Shown: positions 32,548 to 42,450, numbered from the stretch's first letter. The stretch: DNA of 64,000 nt from Armatimonadota bacterium (GCA_016125185.1 WGMG01000008.1:1-64000), one strand, 5' to 3'. Numbers and translations are program-made. The notes: generated by a model not told the origin, from the letters alone.

Positions 32548-34131
32548 TTACAAGCCAGGGGCGGTGGAGAGGACATACAGGTCGCCGTCGGCGAGGATGG
32601 CTAATCCGGTCGCATCGGTGCGGACCATTCCTTGAATTTCGGCGTTGTTGGGCATGGTCTGATAGTCGACCCACTTCAGGGTATTGGCATCGATGCAGAC
32701 GATCAGGTGGGGTGCCGAACCGGTACCCACGGACCACAAATTATTGGTCGTTAGGTCGGTTGTGGGGATTCTGAAACCAGCGCCGTACACACCGGCATCG
32801 CTGAGATCGGTGGCGGAAAAGACGCGTCCATCCGAGTAGAGAACTCGAGAGCCTGAGACATTCAATGTTCCAACGAAGAACTGTCCCGTGTCTTTCCCCT
32901 GAACCGCATCAACCGAATTGGACGAAACTTGGAATCGACTCATGGGGCCGCTTGACAGACCGATGGTTGTGCCCACCAACTCGGTTTCCGAAGTGTAGCG
33001 GGCAATGGTCGATGTGCCACTTGGCGTCCCAACCTCGATTCCATCGCGGTAAACCACGGGGCCAACCCCGAAGATGTGGTCGGGCGCTTGATGAGCGCAG
33101 ACTGCGACCTCGTTTGCATGCACCGGATTGACGGAAATGAAGATGGCTCGCGGATCCGAGCCGACGGCAGAAAGGTCGATCATGTGACTGATCGATCGCG
33201 TGGAGGTGTCGATCATCGGCAAGCTTGGGGAGTTTGCAAGCATCACGTAGGCGGTGGTGCCGTCGGCCGAAATGGCGATGTCGGTCGGAGTGTCGCTTAG
33301 GGAAATCGGGGTTCCCATTTGACCGCTCGCGAGGTTGATATCGACGATCGTCTTATTGGTGGGATCGGTGCCCCAGACCGTATTGTGGAGGGAATCATAA
33401 GCGATCTGGGCAACCGGGAAATGATAGTGTGGGACGTTGATGGTGAGCGGCTTGACCTCAATAGACCTAGTGATGGTGATGCCTTCGAAGACGCTTTGGA
33501 CGGTCACTAGTCCAGCCTTTACGCCATGAAGCTGATTGTGGTCGAGCGTTGCATATTGGCCGCCGCTCGAAATCGACGTATCGATCAACTGCTGGGGCAG
33601 AGCTACTTCTCCGTACTTCGAGAGACCGACAACGGAAATCGTCTGCGTGTCGCCGACGGAAAAGTCGGGCGTGGTGTTGTACAAGCTATCGAGCGTAGTG
33701 GCGTAGCCGATGGTTCCAATCGAGCCTCCCTGTAAGTTGAGGAGGGTGCCATCGGACGTGATCTTTACATCAAGAGTGGCGGACGCCACGATAGGTCCTT
33801 GACCACCAGCGTCCGACTTGAAGTCGATGTTGAGACGAGCGGTGGTCGAGTGGAACGGAGAGGGGCTGGTGGTGGTCACCGATTGAGCATTGGTGCGTGC
33901 GGGTCGATCGACGGTCCAAGTTACCGGCGAGACATTTGGGTCGTCCGACTGGATTGTGATCACCGCTGATCCGGCGTAGGTTGGCGCTTCAAATCCACGC
34001 GTGAGGCTGGGCCAATCGATGGTCAACTGCGGGGAAACGTCTACGGTTGCTGAGCCGCCGCATGAAACAACGGTCAGGATGAATAGCACGAAGCAGAGCA
34101 TTCGCGCTAAAGAACTAGCGGCCAACTTCAT
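32548..34131 (-). CDS. surface lipoprotein, Ig-like plus beta-propeller
   Basis: 527 residues from the ATG at 34131, which gives a short basic n-region and lipobox with Cys24 ('LFILTVVSCGG'); an ATG at 34155 would add eight residues. Residues 35-220 are the shared Ig-like half ('IDWPSLTRGFEAPTYAGSAVITI', 'VTWTVDRPARTNAQSV', 'DGTLLNLQGGSIGTIGYATTL', 'GVKAGLVTVQSVFEGITIT'). The rest is a propeller ('IVDINLASGQMGTPISLSDTPTDIAISADGTTAYVML'). Close paralogue of the 24931 protein. Confidence 0.83.
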   Translation of the reverse strand: MKLAASSLARMLCFVLFILTVVSCGGSATVDVSPQLTIDWPSLTRGFEAPTYAGSAVITIQSDDPNVSPVTWTVDRPARTNAQSVTTTSPSPFHSTTARLNIDFKSDAGGQGPIVASATLDVKITSDGTLLNLQGGSIGTIGYATTLDSLYNTTPDFSVGDTQTISVVGLSKYGEVALPQQLIDTSISSGGQYATLDHNQLHGVKAGLVTVQSVFEGITITRSIEVKPLTINVPHYHFPVAQIAYDSLHNTVWGTDPTNKTIVDINLASGQMGTPISLSDTPTDIAISADGTTAYVMLANSPSLPMIDTSTRSISHMIDLSAVGSDPRAIFISVNPVHANEVAVCAHQAPDHIFGVGPVVYRDGIEVGTPSGTSTIARYTSETELVGTTIGLSSGPMSRFQVSSNSVDAVQGKDTGQFFVGTLNVSGSRVLYSDGRVFSATDLSDAGVYGAGFRIPTTDLTTNNLWSVGTGSAPHLIVCIDANTLKWVDYQTMPNNAEIQGMVRTDATGLAILADGDLYVLSTAPGL

Positions 34132-34222
34132 AAAAGCCAACTCGGGCAACGCCATTTACATGGCGTGCCGCCCACGTAACTATTGTACAACCGATTCTGG
34201 TTGGTGCTCGTCGGGGTCTAGG

Positions 34223-36184
34223 TTAGTGCTTGATGTAGTCCTCAGAGTGGCCGAGTTCTTCGGGCGCGTGGAGGCGGAGCATCATCCAGTCGACATCGTG
34301 GGGGACCTGGTTTGAGGACATCTTGCTCACGACTACCATGAGGATGAGCGAGAGGGGGACGCCCCAAATTGCGGGTTGTTCCAGGAGTGAGCGGGTGAGT
34401 TCGGAGACGTCCATCGAGACGACCTTTTTGTCGAGAAGCATAACCATGACGATGGCGGCGAGGGACGCGAGTCCGCCGATCAGCATGCCGGTGGCCGCGC
34501 CTTTGGCCGTGAGTCCTCGCCACCACGAGCCGAGCAGGAGGAGCGGGAAGTAGGACGCCGCCGCAATGGCGAACGCCCAACCGACCATCATGGCGATGTC
34601 GAAGCTTTGGACGAGGAGGCCGAGAACCATGGAGACAAGGCCCACGCCAATGGCGGCGAATTTGAACGCGTTCTTGCGTTGGTGGGCGTTTGAGTCGGGG
34701 CGAATCATCTTGCCGTAGATGTCGTGAGCGAAGGCGCTAGACATCGAGACGAGGAGCCCGCTGAAGGTGGACATGAACGCCGCGAACGCACCCGCAGAGG
34801 TGATTCCGCTGAGGATGTGGCCGAAGAGGTCATTGCCGATCTGGTTCGGGAGCTTGATGATGGCGCTATCGGTTGCGCCAGTGACGTAGAGCGACGGCAG
34901 GGCGGCGCGGCCCAAAGCGCCCCACATCGGTGTGAAGATGTAGAAGATTCCAAGCAGGACCATGACCCAGAGGGTAGTGCGCTTGGCGGCGCGGCCGTCG
35001 GGGTTGGTGTAGAACCGGACGAGGATGTGGGGAAGGCCGGCGGTTCCGCACACCAGCGCGATGATCAGCGAGTAGGTGTAGAGGAGCGGGAAGCCGTGCT
35101 TGGAGGTGAGCGGTCCGAACGGGTTAACCCACTTGGCATTGGTCGGTGCGTTGGGCGTGTCAGCGAGGCCACCCTCCATTGCATTCGTGCCCGAGAAGCG
35201 AATTTCGGAAGGCTTTTCGAATTCGATTTTGAGGGAGGCTTTGGTGACTTTTCCGTCTTTATCGGTCACATCGAACGGCGTGACCTGGAGCAGAGTGTCC
35301 TTGGGGACGGCTAAGCTTTTGCTCTTGGTGGAGATATCGAGAACGGCACCAATGGGTTTGATGGCCCCGGAGGCATCGAAGGTTGCGCCCTCTTTCGGCT
35401 TGGGATTGACGGAGATCGAGGCGAGGACGGTGTCCTTCTCGATGGCGATCATGGTGGGGGCCGCAGTGCTGAGAGCGATCGCGTTGTTTGGCGCGGCTTC
35501 TTTGCCTTTGATCTTGATGGCGTCACCTTTCACAAGCGGCGTCGCTTTCGGCTCTGCGAGGGCTTTGGAGACGGGCTGATTGTAGAAGCCGACGACGGAC
35601 ATGACAACGAAGCATGGAAGGGCGATGGCGAAAAGCTTCACCCAGTACTGCATTGCCTGAACGATGGTGATGCCCTTCATACCGCCGAGGGCAACATTGA
35701 AGGTGATGACGCCACCCACGACAATAATGCCGACATAGTACGGCCACCCCATGATGGTCTGCATGGTGAGCCCGGCGGCTTTCATCTGCGGCATCGTGTA
35801 GAAGAAGCCGATGAAGAGTACGAAGAGGACGGCGACCTTGCGGAAGGCGGGGCTGTGAAATCGCCCCTCGGCGAAGTCGGGAATGGTGTAGGCGCCGAAG
35901 CGGCGGAGCGGTCCGGCGATAAAGAGAAGCAGAAAGAGGTATCCGGCGGCGTACCCAACGGGGTACCAAAGCGCATCGTAGCCGAACTTCATGATGAGGC
36001 CGGCGATGCCCATGAACGAGGCGGCGGAGAGGTATTCGCCAGAGATGGCGCTGGCGTTCCAGAAGACGTTGACGCTTCGACCGGCGACGAAGAAGTCGGC
36101 GACGGATTGGCTCTTCTTGGTGGCCCAGATGCCAAGGCCGATGGTGGCAGCGGTGACCAGGATCACGAAAATCAGCTCGATCAT
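34223..36184 (-). CDS. Na+/solute symporter, ActP-like, with an inserted soluble domain
   Basis: 653 residues. SSS family with 'DFFVAGRSVNVFWNASAISGEYLSAASFMGIAG' near 30-62, 'YTIPDFAEGRF' near 100 and 'NVALGGMKGITIVQAMQYWVKLFAI' near 163-187, all close to ActP-type acetate permeases. Between helices, residues 201-360 form an extra soluble segment ('NAIALSTAAPTMIAIEKDTVLASI', 'IKPIGAVLDIS') not found in E. coli ActP (549 residues). Start ATG 36184 follows GAGGAG and overlaps the stop of the DUF485 gene. It probably imports acetate or another small monocarboxylate with sodium; substrate inferred from family. Confidence 0.9.
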   Translation of the reverse strand: MIELIFVILVTAATIGLGIWATKKSQSVADFFVAGRSVNVFWNASAISGEYLSAASFMGIAGLIMKFGYDALWYPVGYAAGYLFLLLFIAGPLRRFGAYTIPDFAEGRFHSPAFRKVAVLFVLFIGFFYTMPQMKAAGLTMQTIMGWPYYVGIIVVGGVITFNVALGGMKGITIVQAMQYWVKLFAIALPCFVVMSVVGFYNQPVSKALAEPKATPLVKGDAIKIKGKEAAPNNAIALSTAAPTMIAIEKDTVLASISVNPKPKEGATFDASGAIKPIGAVLDISTKSKSLAVPKDTLLQVTPFDVTDKDGKVTKASLKIEFEKPSEIRFSGTNAMEGGLADTPNAPTNAKWVNPFGPLTSKHGFPLLYTYSLIIALVCGTAGLPHILVRFYTNPDGRAAKRTTLWVMVLLGIFYIFTPMWGALGRAALPSLYVTGATDSAIIKLPNQIGNDLFGHILSGITSAGAFAAFMSTFSGLLVSMSSAFAHDIYGKMIRPDSNAHQRKNAFKFAAIGVGLVSMVLGLLVQSFDIAMMVGWAFAIAAASYFPLLLLGSWWRGLTAKGAATGMLIGGLASLAAIVMVMLLDKKVVSMDVSELTRSLLEQPAIWGVPLSLILMVVVSKMSSNQVPHDVDWMMLRLHAPEELGHSEDYIKH

Positions 36185-36459
36185 TTCGTCTCCTCGCGGA
36201 TGATTTCGTGTTCGATGCCTTCGGAACCTTTGACGAACCACGTGGAGAGCGCCCAGGTGAGCGGGTAGAAGAGAACGCCGAGGATCAGCCAGGTTAGCGA
36301 GAATCCGGCTATGTTGGTCTTGGCCAAGTCGGGGAGGTAGAGGTTAACGAGCGGTAGCCCGACGAGGACGAGAACAAAGACACAAGCGACCGACAGACTG
36401 AGTCGGAGCTGCTTCTTCATCATCTTCTTCGAAAGTTCAGAAGCCTTCTGCTGATCCAT
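36181..36459 (-). CDS. DUF485 membrane protein, symporter partner (YjcH-like)
   Basis: 92 residues with two membrane helices (about 22-42 and 52-72: 'VACVFVLVLVGLPLVNLYL', 'AGFSLTWLILGVLFYPLTWALST') and a charged C-terminus. This is the DUF485 layout; in enterobacteria yjcH precedes actP in the acs operon. Coupled to the symporter by an ATGA overlap. Likely a small subunit or assembly partner of the symporter. Confidence 0.88.
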   Translation of the reverse strand: MDQQKASELSKKMMKKQLRLSLSVACVFVLVLVGLPLVNLYLPDLAKTNIAGFSLTWLILGVLFYPLTWALSTWFVKGSEGIEHEIIREETK

Positions 36460-36879
36460 TCAGGGGAATTATAGCGGTTCGGGGTCGAAGTGGGAAGTTT
36501 AGATTTAACGAAAAATCTGAGGTGGTGGGTTTGGCGCATTTTGTTCTAGAGTTGTGTCGGCGATAATCGCCCTCCTGCGGACAAGCCTACGGCAGGGCTT
36601 AGCCCGGGTCGTCCCGATGATCGGGACTCCTCGGACTCATGCTATTGCGGTTCTTTCCAAGGTGGCTAATATCTGCGACCCCTCCTGGGTCTGGCCACAC
36701 CAGTCGGCACTTTTTGGGGAACAGCAGAAAAATCGCACATACGCCGCTTTGAGCTTTCGGGAAGGCGGGCTATTGAGTGTCTTCGTCGTCTCGCAGTCTT
36801 GTTGACGCTCGGTTGATGGTGTCGTCGTATATCTTTGCTCGTGCCTATGAAGGGCATAAGAATTTATCAGGATTCTGTT
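36460..36879. other. intergenic region between the symporter and a prepilin-like gene
   Basis: About 420 bases with no supported gene. It should contain promoters for both flanking transcripts. It includes an 8-bp inverted repeat GTCCCGAT-G-ATCGGGAC at 36611-36627 within low-grade repeat-like DNA similar in style to 20682-20950 and 32400-32500. Short open frames here lack ribosome binding sites and coding character. Confidence 0.6.
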
Positions 36880-37737
36880 ATGAAGATGAAACGAGTTTTA
36901 CAAGCTTTTACCCTCATCGAGCTTTTGGTGGTTATTGCGATCATCGCCATTTTGGCGGCCATTCTGTTTCCGGTCTTTGCCCAGGCGAAGGCGGCGGCCA
37001 AGCAGAGCGCTTGCCTGAGCAATATGCACCAGGTCGGCGTGAGCATGATGCTTTACACCAGCGATGAGTCGGACATGTATCCGACGCTTTTGCCGATTAC
37101 CTCGCCGATTAATAGCGGTGGCGACCCTTACATGCCGTACGACATGGCGATTATGCCGTACATCAAGAACACCCAGATCTTCCATTGTCCGACCGATCCA
37201 GGTGCGTTTCCGAACTGGATGGGGCAGAGTTCGTTCTGGGACGGCAACTACTACAGCCGCAAGTTCAAGCGGTCTTACTCGATCGTTGGGAACTTAGACA
37301 CGGTGCAAAGCGGGGCGCGGGACACGAATACGGGGATTGGAATCCACAGCGGATTCGACCCATACCCGGATAGCTACAACATCACCTCGCGCAGCACGAC
37401 GTCGTTCGACGAGCCGTCCAGTTCGATCATTCTGGTCGAGGACTGGCTGGATTCGTCGAACTCTGACGATTCGTGGATCGGTTGTCCGTATGGTTCGGTG
37501 TTCATGGGTTGCGACGTTCAAGAGATTCCGGGAAGGAAGTATCCGCCCGTAAGTCCATCGGACGAACTGCCGCCGACCTGCACGAACACGCATGGACCGG
37601 GTGGCGGGAGCCATACGTCGGGGCAGAATTACGCGTTTTCGGATGGCCATGCGAAGTTGATGGATTACTATCGAATTCGGTCGAACGACTATTGGCTGTT
37701 CAAAGTCAGTAAACCGGCCACTGCGGTTTCGCCTTAG
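36880..37737 (+). CDS. prepilin-like exported protein
   Basis: 285 residues from ATG 36880 (an AGGA precedes it). Prepilin N-terminus ('[20 protein letters not shown]', '[18 protein letters not shown]'), then a large domain with '[22 protein letters not shown]', several tyrosine-rich turns, 'CPTDPGAF', and the family block '[19 protein letters not shown]' near residue 260. Fourth prepilin-like protein in the window and the only one without a lipoprotein or regulator beside it other than the 12394 gene. Its own terminator follows. Confidence 0.93.
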   Translation: MKMKRVLQAFTLIELLVVIAIIAILAAILFPVFAQAKAAAKQSACLSNMHQVGVSMMLYTSDESDMYPTLLPITSPINSGGDPYMPYDMAIMPYIKNTQIFHCPTDPGAFPNWMGQSSFWDGNYYSRKFKRSYSIVGNLDTVQSGARDTNTGIGIHSGFDPYPDSYNITSRSTTSFDEPSSSIILVEDWLDSSNSDDSWIGCPYGSVFMGCDVQEIPGRKYPPVSPSDELPPTCTNTHGPGGGSHTSGQNYAFSDGHAKLMDYYRIRSNDYWLFKVSKPATAVSP

Positions 37738-37750
37738 TTAATTGAAGAAG

Positions 37751-37777
37751 AGCTGAGAAGGTTCGACCTTCTCAGCT
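37751..37777 (+). terminator. hairpin terminator after prepilin-like gene
   Basis: AGCTGAGAAGGT is the exact complement of ACCTTCTCAGCT around TCG, 13 bp after the stop; TAAATG follows rather than a T run. It also lies 23 bp from the end of the convergent 37801 gene and may serve both strands. Confidence 0.75.
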
Positions 37778-37800
37778 TAAATGCCTTGGAGTGTGGGCGA

Positions 37801-38499
37801 CTAAGCTCCAACAACTACCATCCAGTACACAAGGTCTTGTGACGAGTTGCGGACCGATACAATGGTGGGATCAAGGTGGCGGCTTGTCAATTTGGTGAAT
37901 CCAATTTGGGTCGAACCATGCTCCTCGAATTGAGTTGCCAATTGGGCTGGGCGGGAGGACTCTATTTTTAGACGATTTGCCTTGGATAACCAGTCGGCAC
38001 CAATGTCTGAACATTGGTGCTGAAACGGCTCACTGATTCTGATTTCACTGGGAGCCACGGTCTCCTTCCAACCCGATGGGGTGGATTGAAAGGCAAGATC
38101 ATGAGAACCCGTATCGGATTCCACACGGAGCAAGGCGATCTCGTTTGGGTGGCTTTGGCCAAACTCGACCTGCGCTGATTTGCTCTTAAGGTGGAGCGAG
38201 GCGATCTGGAGATCGGGGGCAGTCGAGGTGAGTAGCTTGACGGCTTTTACAGCCGAATGATCGAAATGAAAACTTATTTTCTGATCGCGGCAGGCAACGG
38301 TTGGAAATTCCGACGAGACCACCTCAGGCTGTTCGGTTGGGGATGTTGGCGTAGGTTGGACAGCCTTTGCGACCGGGGCCGGATGCGAGCGCTTCGAGTA
38401 AACGAAAAGGACAGCGACGATCAACACGGAAAGAAGTCCAAGCCGAACAGGAACAGAGTCGAAACCTATGCGTAGAGTGCGCCCCACTTGCCGCCACAT
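37801..38499 (-). CDS. membrane-anchored hypothetical protein
   Basis: 232 residues. One helix near residues 19-36 ('LGLLSVLIVAVLFVYS'), a proline/threonine linker ('VQPTPTSPTEQPEV'), then an exported strand-rich domain with three cysteines ('TVACRDQKISFHFDHSAVKAVKLL', 'QHQCSDIGADWLSKAN'). No known family recognised. The ATG is only six bases after a TATAAT, a leaderless arrangement. Convergent with the prepilin-like gene. Confidence 0.7.
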   Translation of the reverse strand: MWRQVGRTLRIGFDSVPVRLGLLSVLIVAVLFVYSKRSHPAPVAKAVQPTPTSPTEQPEVVSSEFPTVACRDQKISFHFDHSAVKAVKLLTSTAPDLQIASLHLKSKSAQVEFGQSHPNEIALLRVESDTGSHDLAFQSTPSGWKETVAPSEIRISEPFQHQCSDIGADWLSKANRLKIESSRPAQLATQFEEHGSTQIGFTKLTSRHLDPTIVSVRNSSQDLVYWMVVVGA

Positions 38500-38505
38500 A
38501 AGGGC

Positions 38506-38511
38506 ATTATA
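38506..38511 (-). promoter_or_regulatory. candidate -10 box (TATAAT), leaderless start
   Basis: On the minus strand a perfect TATAAT is followed by GCCCTT and then ATG at 38499. A start about seven bases after the -10 would fall on the ATG itself. A poor -35 match (TTTGCG) lies 17 bases upstream. Confidence 0.5.
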
Positions 38512-38534
38512 TCAGGGGTTTCTCTGAACGCAAA

Positions 38535-40151
38535 TTAGCTAACGACTGCTTTCGACTTCACTGCTGCGCCTACTAGACCAGCGAACAGAGGATGCGGTCG
38601 ATTTGGACGGCTCTTCAGTTCGGGGTGGGCTTGGGTCGCGATGAAGAACGGGTGAGCGGGAACCTCCACCATTTCGACCAGTCGGTAGTCGGGCGAGACG
38701 CCCGAGATGACCATTCCGTGCTGTTGGAGCTTTTCGCGGAAATCGTTGTTGACCTCGAATCGGTGGCGGTGGCGTTCGGTGATGCGGGTCGCGTTGTAAA
38801 GGTTGTGGGCGAGCGTGTTGTTGACCAGGTTGCACGGGTAGGAGCCGAGCCGCATAGTCGCGCCCTTGTCCTTGACGCCCTTCTGCTCGGGTAGCAGGTG
38901 GATGACTGGATACGAGGCGGAATCGGTCATTTCTTCGGAGTTTGCGCCTTCGAGGCCACAGACGTTGCGCGAATACTCGATGACGGCCATTTGAAGCCCC
39001 AGGCAGATGCCGAGGAAGGGAATTCCTTGTTCGCGGGCGATCTTGATCGCCTCGATCTTGCCTTCGATGCCTCGGCTTCCGAATCCAGGGGCGACCACCA
39101 AGCCGTCAATGCCCTTGAGGACTTCGGCGGGGGCTCCGGCCTTTTCAAGCTCGTCGCTCTCGATCCAGCGGATGCTGACCGACGCCTTATGCGGGATGCC
39201 GGCGTGGATGAGGGCTTCGGCGATTGATTTATAGGCGTCGCCGTTGGACGTGTATTTGCCCACGACGGCGATGGTGACTTCGCTGACCGGGTGTTTGAGG
39301 GCGTCGACGAGTTGTTCCCATTCCTGCATCTGGCCCTTGCGCTGTTCGAGCCCGAGGCGCTTCGAGACGAAGTCGCCTAGGCCCTTCTCTTCGTACAGGA
39401 GGGGGACTTCGTAAATGGTGTCCACGTTCTGCGACTGGATGACCGCTTCGGTGGGGACGCCGCAGAAGAGGCTGATCTTGTCGATGACCTCTTCGGACAT
39501 CGGAACCTCACAACGGCAGATGAGGACATCGGGCGAGATGCCGATTTCGCGGAGTTTGTAAACGCTGTGCTGGGTCGGCTTGGTCTTGACTTCGTGCCAG
39601 GGACCGACGGTGGGAACGAGCGTCACGTGGACGTACATCGTGTTCTCGTAGCCAAGGTCGGTGCGCATTTGGCGGATGGCTTCGAGGAAGGGAAGCGATT
39701 CGATGTCACCGACGGTGCCGCCGATCTCGGCGATGACCACATCCGCTTCTTGTTCCAAAGCAACGTGCTTGGCGAGTCGCTTGATCTCGTTGGTGACGTG
39801 GGGGATGACCTGGACGGTGCCACCGAGATAGTCGCCTCGACGTTCGGCTTCGATGACGTTGCGGTAAATTTTTCCGGTGGTGATGGAGCTGCCTTTGGAG
39901 CAGTTGACGTCCATAAATCGCTCGTAATGGCCAAGATCGAGGTCGGTTTCGGCGCCATCTTCGGTGACGAAAACCTCACCGTGCTGGTAGGGGTTCATCG
40001 TGCCGGCATCGACGTTGATGTAGGGATCGAGCTTGATGGGAGCGACGGTGAAGCCGCGGTTGCGGAGGAGTCTTCCGAGGCTGGCGGTTGCGACTCCTTT
40101 TCCGATTCCACTTACAACGCCGCCGGTTACGAAAATGTACTTTGTCGCCAT
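38535..40151 (-). CDS. pyrG: CTP synthase
   Basis: 538 residues, normal length. The N-terminal synthetase domain has '[26 protein letters not shown]' (P-loop), '[39 protein letters not shown]' and '[17 protein letters not shown]'. The C-terminal class I glutamine amidotransferase has nucleophile Cys383 ('[18 protein letters not shown]') and a His-Pro-Glu near 510 ('[10 protein letters not shown]'). It makes CTP from UTP, ATP and glutamine in the cytoplasm. Start ATG 40151, preceded by GAGGGAG; a longer frame adds eight residues without support. Single-gene unit. Confidence 0.98.
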   Translation of the reverse strand: MATKYIFVTGGVVSGIGKGVATASLGRLLRNRGFTVAPIKLDPYINVDAGTMNPYQHGEVFVTEDGAETDLDLGHYERFMDVNCSKGSSITTGKIYRNVIEAERRGDYLGGTVQVIPHVTNEIKRLAKHVALEQEADVVIAEIGGTVGDIESLPFLEAIRQMRTDLGYENTMYVHVTLVPTVGPWHEVKTKPTQHSVYKLREIGISPDVLICRCEVPMSEEVIDKISLFCGVPTEAVIQSQNVDTIYEVPLLYEEKGLGDFVSKRLGLEQRKGQMQEWEQLVDALKHPVSEVTIAVVGKYTSNGDAYKSIAEALIHAGIPHKASVSIRWIESDELEKAGAPAEVLKGIDGLVVAPGFGSRGIEGKIEAIKIAREQGIPFLGICLGLQMAVIEYSRNVCGLEGANSEEMTDSASYPVIHLLPEQKGVKDKGATMRLGSYPCNLVNNTLAHNLYNATRITERHRHRFEVNNDFREKLQQHGMVISGVSPDYRLVEMVEVPAHPFFIATQAHPELKSRPNRPHPLFAGLVGAAVKSKAVVS

Positions 40152-40562
40152 GATCCCAACTCCCTCAAGACACAAAGACGCCGCGCTGCGCCGAAAAGTG
40201 TGGGGTTTTTAGAAGTATACGACCAGCGGGTGGGGCGTTGTCGGCAAATCGAAGAAATGCCCATATTTTTGGGGGCGACGGGGGCCGTCGTCAATCCCTC
40301 GGTTCGCTCGTACCTTGCTCACCGATCCCTTTTCTAAGGGATAGCTTCGATTGAGGAGGATTCTGGATTGGGAGAGCAGATAGCGAGTCTATTTCAGTTG
40401 GGAGTTGGGGTCTCCGCTTCGCTACGTGAGCTTGGCACCCTTCTGGTGGACCCTATCCGGAGAAGTATCTTTGTGGCACCTATTTGGCGGACCCAGTCCA
40501 CAGAAGTATGTTTGTGCTCAACCAGTCACTGCTGGACCGACATATCGATGGTCGAGTAAAAA
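40152..40562. other. intergenic region upstream of pyrG
   Basis: About 410 bases with no supported gene between pyrG and the terminator of the acidic-tail protein. It holds a 41-bp imperfect tandem repeat (separate entry) and should hold the pyrG promoter. Short open frames across the repeat are not believed. Confidence 0.6.
40434..40515. repeat. 41-bp imperfect tandem repeat, two copies
   Basis: 40434-40474 and 40475-40515 align base for base without gaps, sharing GGCACC at the start, TGG.GGACCC in the middle and AGAAGTAT.TTTGT at the end, with about nine differences. It is in noncoding DNA. Confidence 0.8.
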
Positions 40563-40593
40563 CAAAACGCCCCATCGTCGATGGGGCGTTTTG
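40563..40593 (-). terminator. intrinsic terminator after the acidic-tail protein
   Basis: A perfect 15-bp palindromic stem (CAAAACGCCCCATCG with CGATGGGGCGTTTTG) with one base between arms (in practice a small loop). On the minus strand it ends in TTTTG and continues TTTTTA. It starts 15 bp after the stop at 40609. Confidence 0.93.
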
Positions 40594-40608
40594 TCGAACA
40601 AGACCGAC

Positions 40609-40989
40609 TTACTTTGAGTCGTCAGAATCGTCGGATTCTTCGTCGTCATCCGACTCATCGTCGTCCGATTCCTCTTCATCGTCGGAGTCATCTGAAGCTT
40701 CGTCAGTTTCTTCGGTGTCCTCGTCCTCCGAGTTGTCGTCGTCAGACTCCTCCGTCTCTTGCTCATCAGTCGCTTCTTCGGTCGCCGCAGCTTCCTCATG
40801 ACTTCCTCCGATTCCGATCTTCTCGAGGAGGCCGCCAACCATGTCGCCATGGATTGCCTGTTCGATCTGACCTTCAATTGAATCCGGGATTCGGTCGCGG
40901 TTTTGGTTGAGCAAATTCTCGGCTTGATCGGTGATGGTTTCCTTGGTGATCCCGAGCTTGTCGGTTAGGTTGTGAAACAGGTCAGACAT
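40609..40989 (-). CDS. protein with very acidic Asp/Glu/Ser tail
   Basis: 126 residues. Residues 1-65 are a helical domain ('LFHNLTDKLGITKETITDQAENLLNQ', 'IEGQIEQAIHGDMVGGLLEKIGIGG'). Residues 66-126 are almost only Asp, Glu, Ser and Thr ('ESDDDNSEDEDTEE'), a disordered polyanion. The N-terminal part recalls small helical bundle proteins of the Rv0909 antitoxin type, but this is weak. A TATGAT lies ten bases before the ATG. Acidic tails bind calcium or basic proteins, or mimic nucleic acid; role unknown. Confidence 0.8.
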   Translation of the reverse strand: MSDLFHNLTDKLGITKETITDQAENLLNQNRDRIPDSIEGQIEQAIHGDMVGGLLEKIGIGGSHEEAAATEEATDEQETEESDDDNSEDEDTEETDEASDDSDDEEESDDDESDDDEESDDSDDSK

Positions 40990-41058
40990 AGGTCAGAACA
41001 TCATACGACATTTGGGTGAACGGGATAGGCATTTCGGTATCCTTGTAGTTCAATTTCG

Positions 41059-42450
41059 ATGGATTACCGACGCCAGTACATCAAGGACCTTTTCCAGCTT
41101 GCCCCGGGGGTGCAGGCCAGCGCCTATGGCTGGGTGAAAACCCGCCGCGATAGCAAGGGAATTTCGTTCGTCCAACTGAGCGACGGCTCGTGTTTCAAAG
41201 ACCTTCAGATCGTGGTCGAGGAGGGCGTGATCGACGCCGAAACGCTCAAGCATGTGACGACCGGCGCATGCGTGCGGTTCGACGGCGAGATTGTGGAATC
41301 TCCGGCGGCGGGACAGGCGGTCGAGTTGAAGGCGACAGGTCTGGAAATCTTCGGTCCGGCCGACCCGATGACGTACCCACTCCAAAAGAAGGGGGCGACG
41401 ATGGAGTTTCTGCGGGAGATCGCTCACCTGCGGGTGCGAGGCAATACGTTCGGCGCAGTCTTTCGAGTTCGGAACCAACTTGCTCAGGCGGTGCATCAGT
41501 TCTTCGACGAGCGCGGATTCCACTATATTCACACGCCGATCATCACCGCCAGCGACGCGGAGGGCGCGGGCGCGATGTTCCAGGTCACGACGAGCGTGGA
41601 GCACGACGAAAAGGGTTATGTGGTCACGAAGAAGGACCCGGCGGAAGACTTTTTTGGCAAACCGGCCTACCTAACGGTTAGTGGTCAGTTGGAGGCAGAA
41701 ACACTGGCTTTGGGCCTGACCAATGTTTACACGTTCGGGCCGACGTTCCGGGCCGAGAATTCTTCGACCAGTCGGCACCTCGCCGAGTTCTGGATGATTG
41801 AGCCGGAGATGGCGTTCTGCTCGCTGGAAGGCGACATGAACCTGGCGGAGGAGTTCCTGAAGTACACGATCCAGCACACACTCGACAGGTGTGCGGGTGA
41901 CCTGGAGTTCTTTAACCAGCGCATCGAGCCGGAACTGCTGAAGACCCTGAACCATGTAGCGGAGAGCGGCTTCGAGCGGATGACCTACACCGAGGCGATC
42001 AAGGTGCTGGAAAACTCGGGCGAGAATTTTGAGTATCCGGTGTCGTGGGGAACCGACCTGCAGAGCGAGCATGAACGATGGCTGACGGAGACAAAGGTTG
42101 GCCGTCCGGTGATCCTTACGGACTATCCGAAGGAGATCAAGGCCTTCTATATGAGGCTGAACGACGATGAGAAGACGGTTCGGGCGATGGACGTTTTGGC
42201 ACCGCGAATCGGAGAAATCATCGGCGGATCGCAACGCGAGGAGCGGCTGGACGTACTGGAAAGAAGAATCCAAGAGCAGGGCCTACCGATGGAAGCCTAT
42301 TGGTGGTACCTCGACCTGCGAAAGTTCGGTAGCGTGCCACACGCTGGCTTTGGGTTAGGGTTCGAACGATTGGTCATGTACGTAACGGGAATGAAAAACA
42401 TCCGAGACGTAATTCCTTATTACCGCGTTCCCGGCAACGCCGAATTTTAA
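41059..42450 (+). CDS. asnS: asparaginyl-tRNA synthetase
   Basis: 463 residues. N-terminal OB-fold anticodon-binding domain ('[25 protein letters not shown]'), then a class II catalytic core: motif 1 region '[35 protein letters not shown]', motif 2 '[29 protein letters not shown]' and motif 3 '[27 protein letters not shown]'. The '[22 protein letters not shown]' block and '[10 protein letters not shown]' are typical of AsnRS rather than AspRS. It charges tRNA-Asn. It ends in a TAATG overlap with an ABC transporter gene, an unusual partner. Confidence 0.97.
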   Translation: MDYRRQYIKDLFQLAPGVQASAYGWVKTRRDSKGISFVQLSDGSCFKDLQIVVEEGVIDAETLKHVTTGACVRFDGEIVESPAAGQAVELKATGLEIFGPADPMTYPLQKKGATMEFLREIAHLRVRGNTFGAVFRVRNQLAQAVHQFFDERGFHYIHTPIITASDAEGAGAMFQVTTSVEHDEKGYVVTKKDPAEDFFGKPAYLTVSGQLEAETLALGLTNVYTFGPTFRAENSSTSRHLAEFWMIEPEMAFCSLEGDMNLAEEFLKYTIQHTLDRCAGDLEFFNQRIEPELLKTLNHVAESGFERMTYTEAIKVLENSGENFEYPVSWGTDLQSEHERWLTETKVGRPVILTDYPKEIKAFYMRLNDDEKTVRAMDVLAPRIGEIIGGSQREERLDVLERRIQEQGLPMEAYWWYLDLRKFGSVPHAGFGLGFERLVMYVTGMKNIRDVIPYYRVPGNAEF

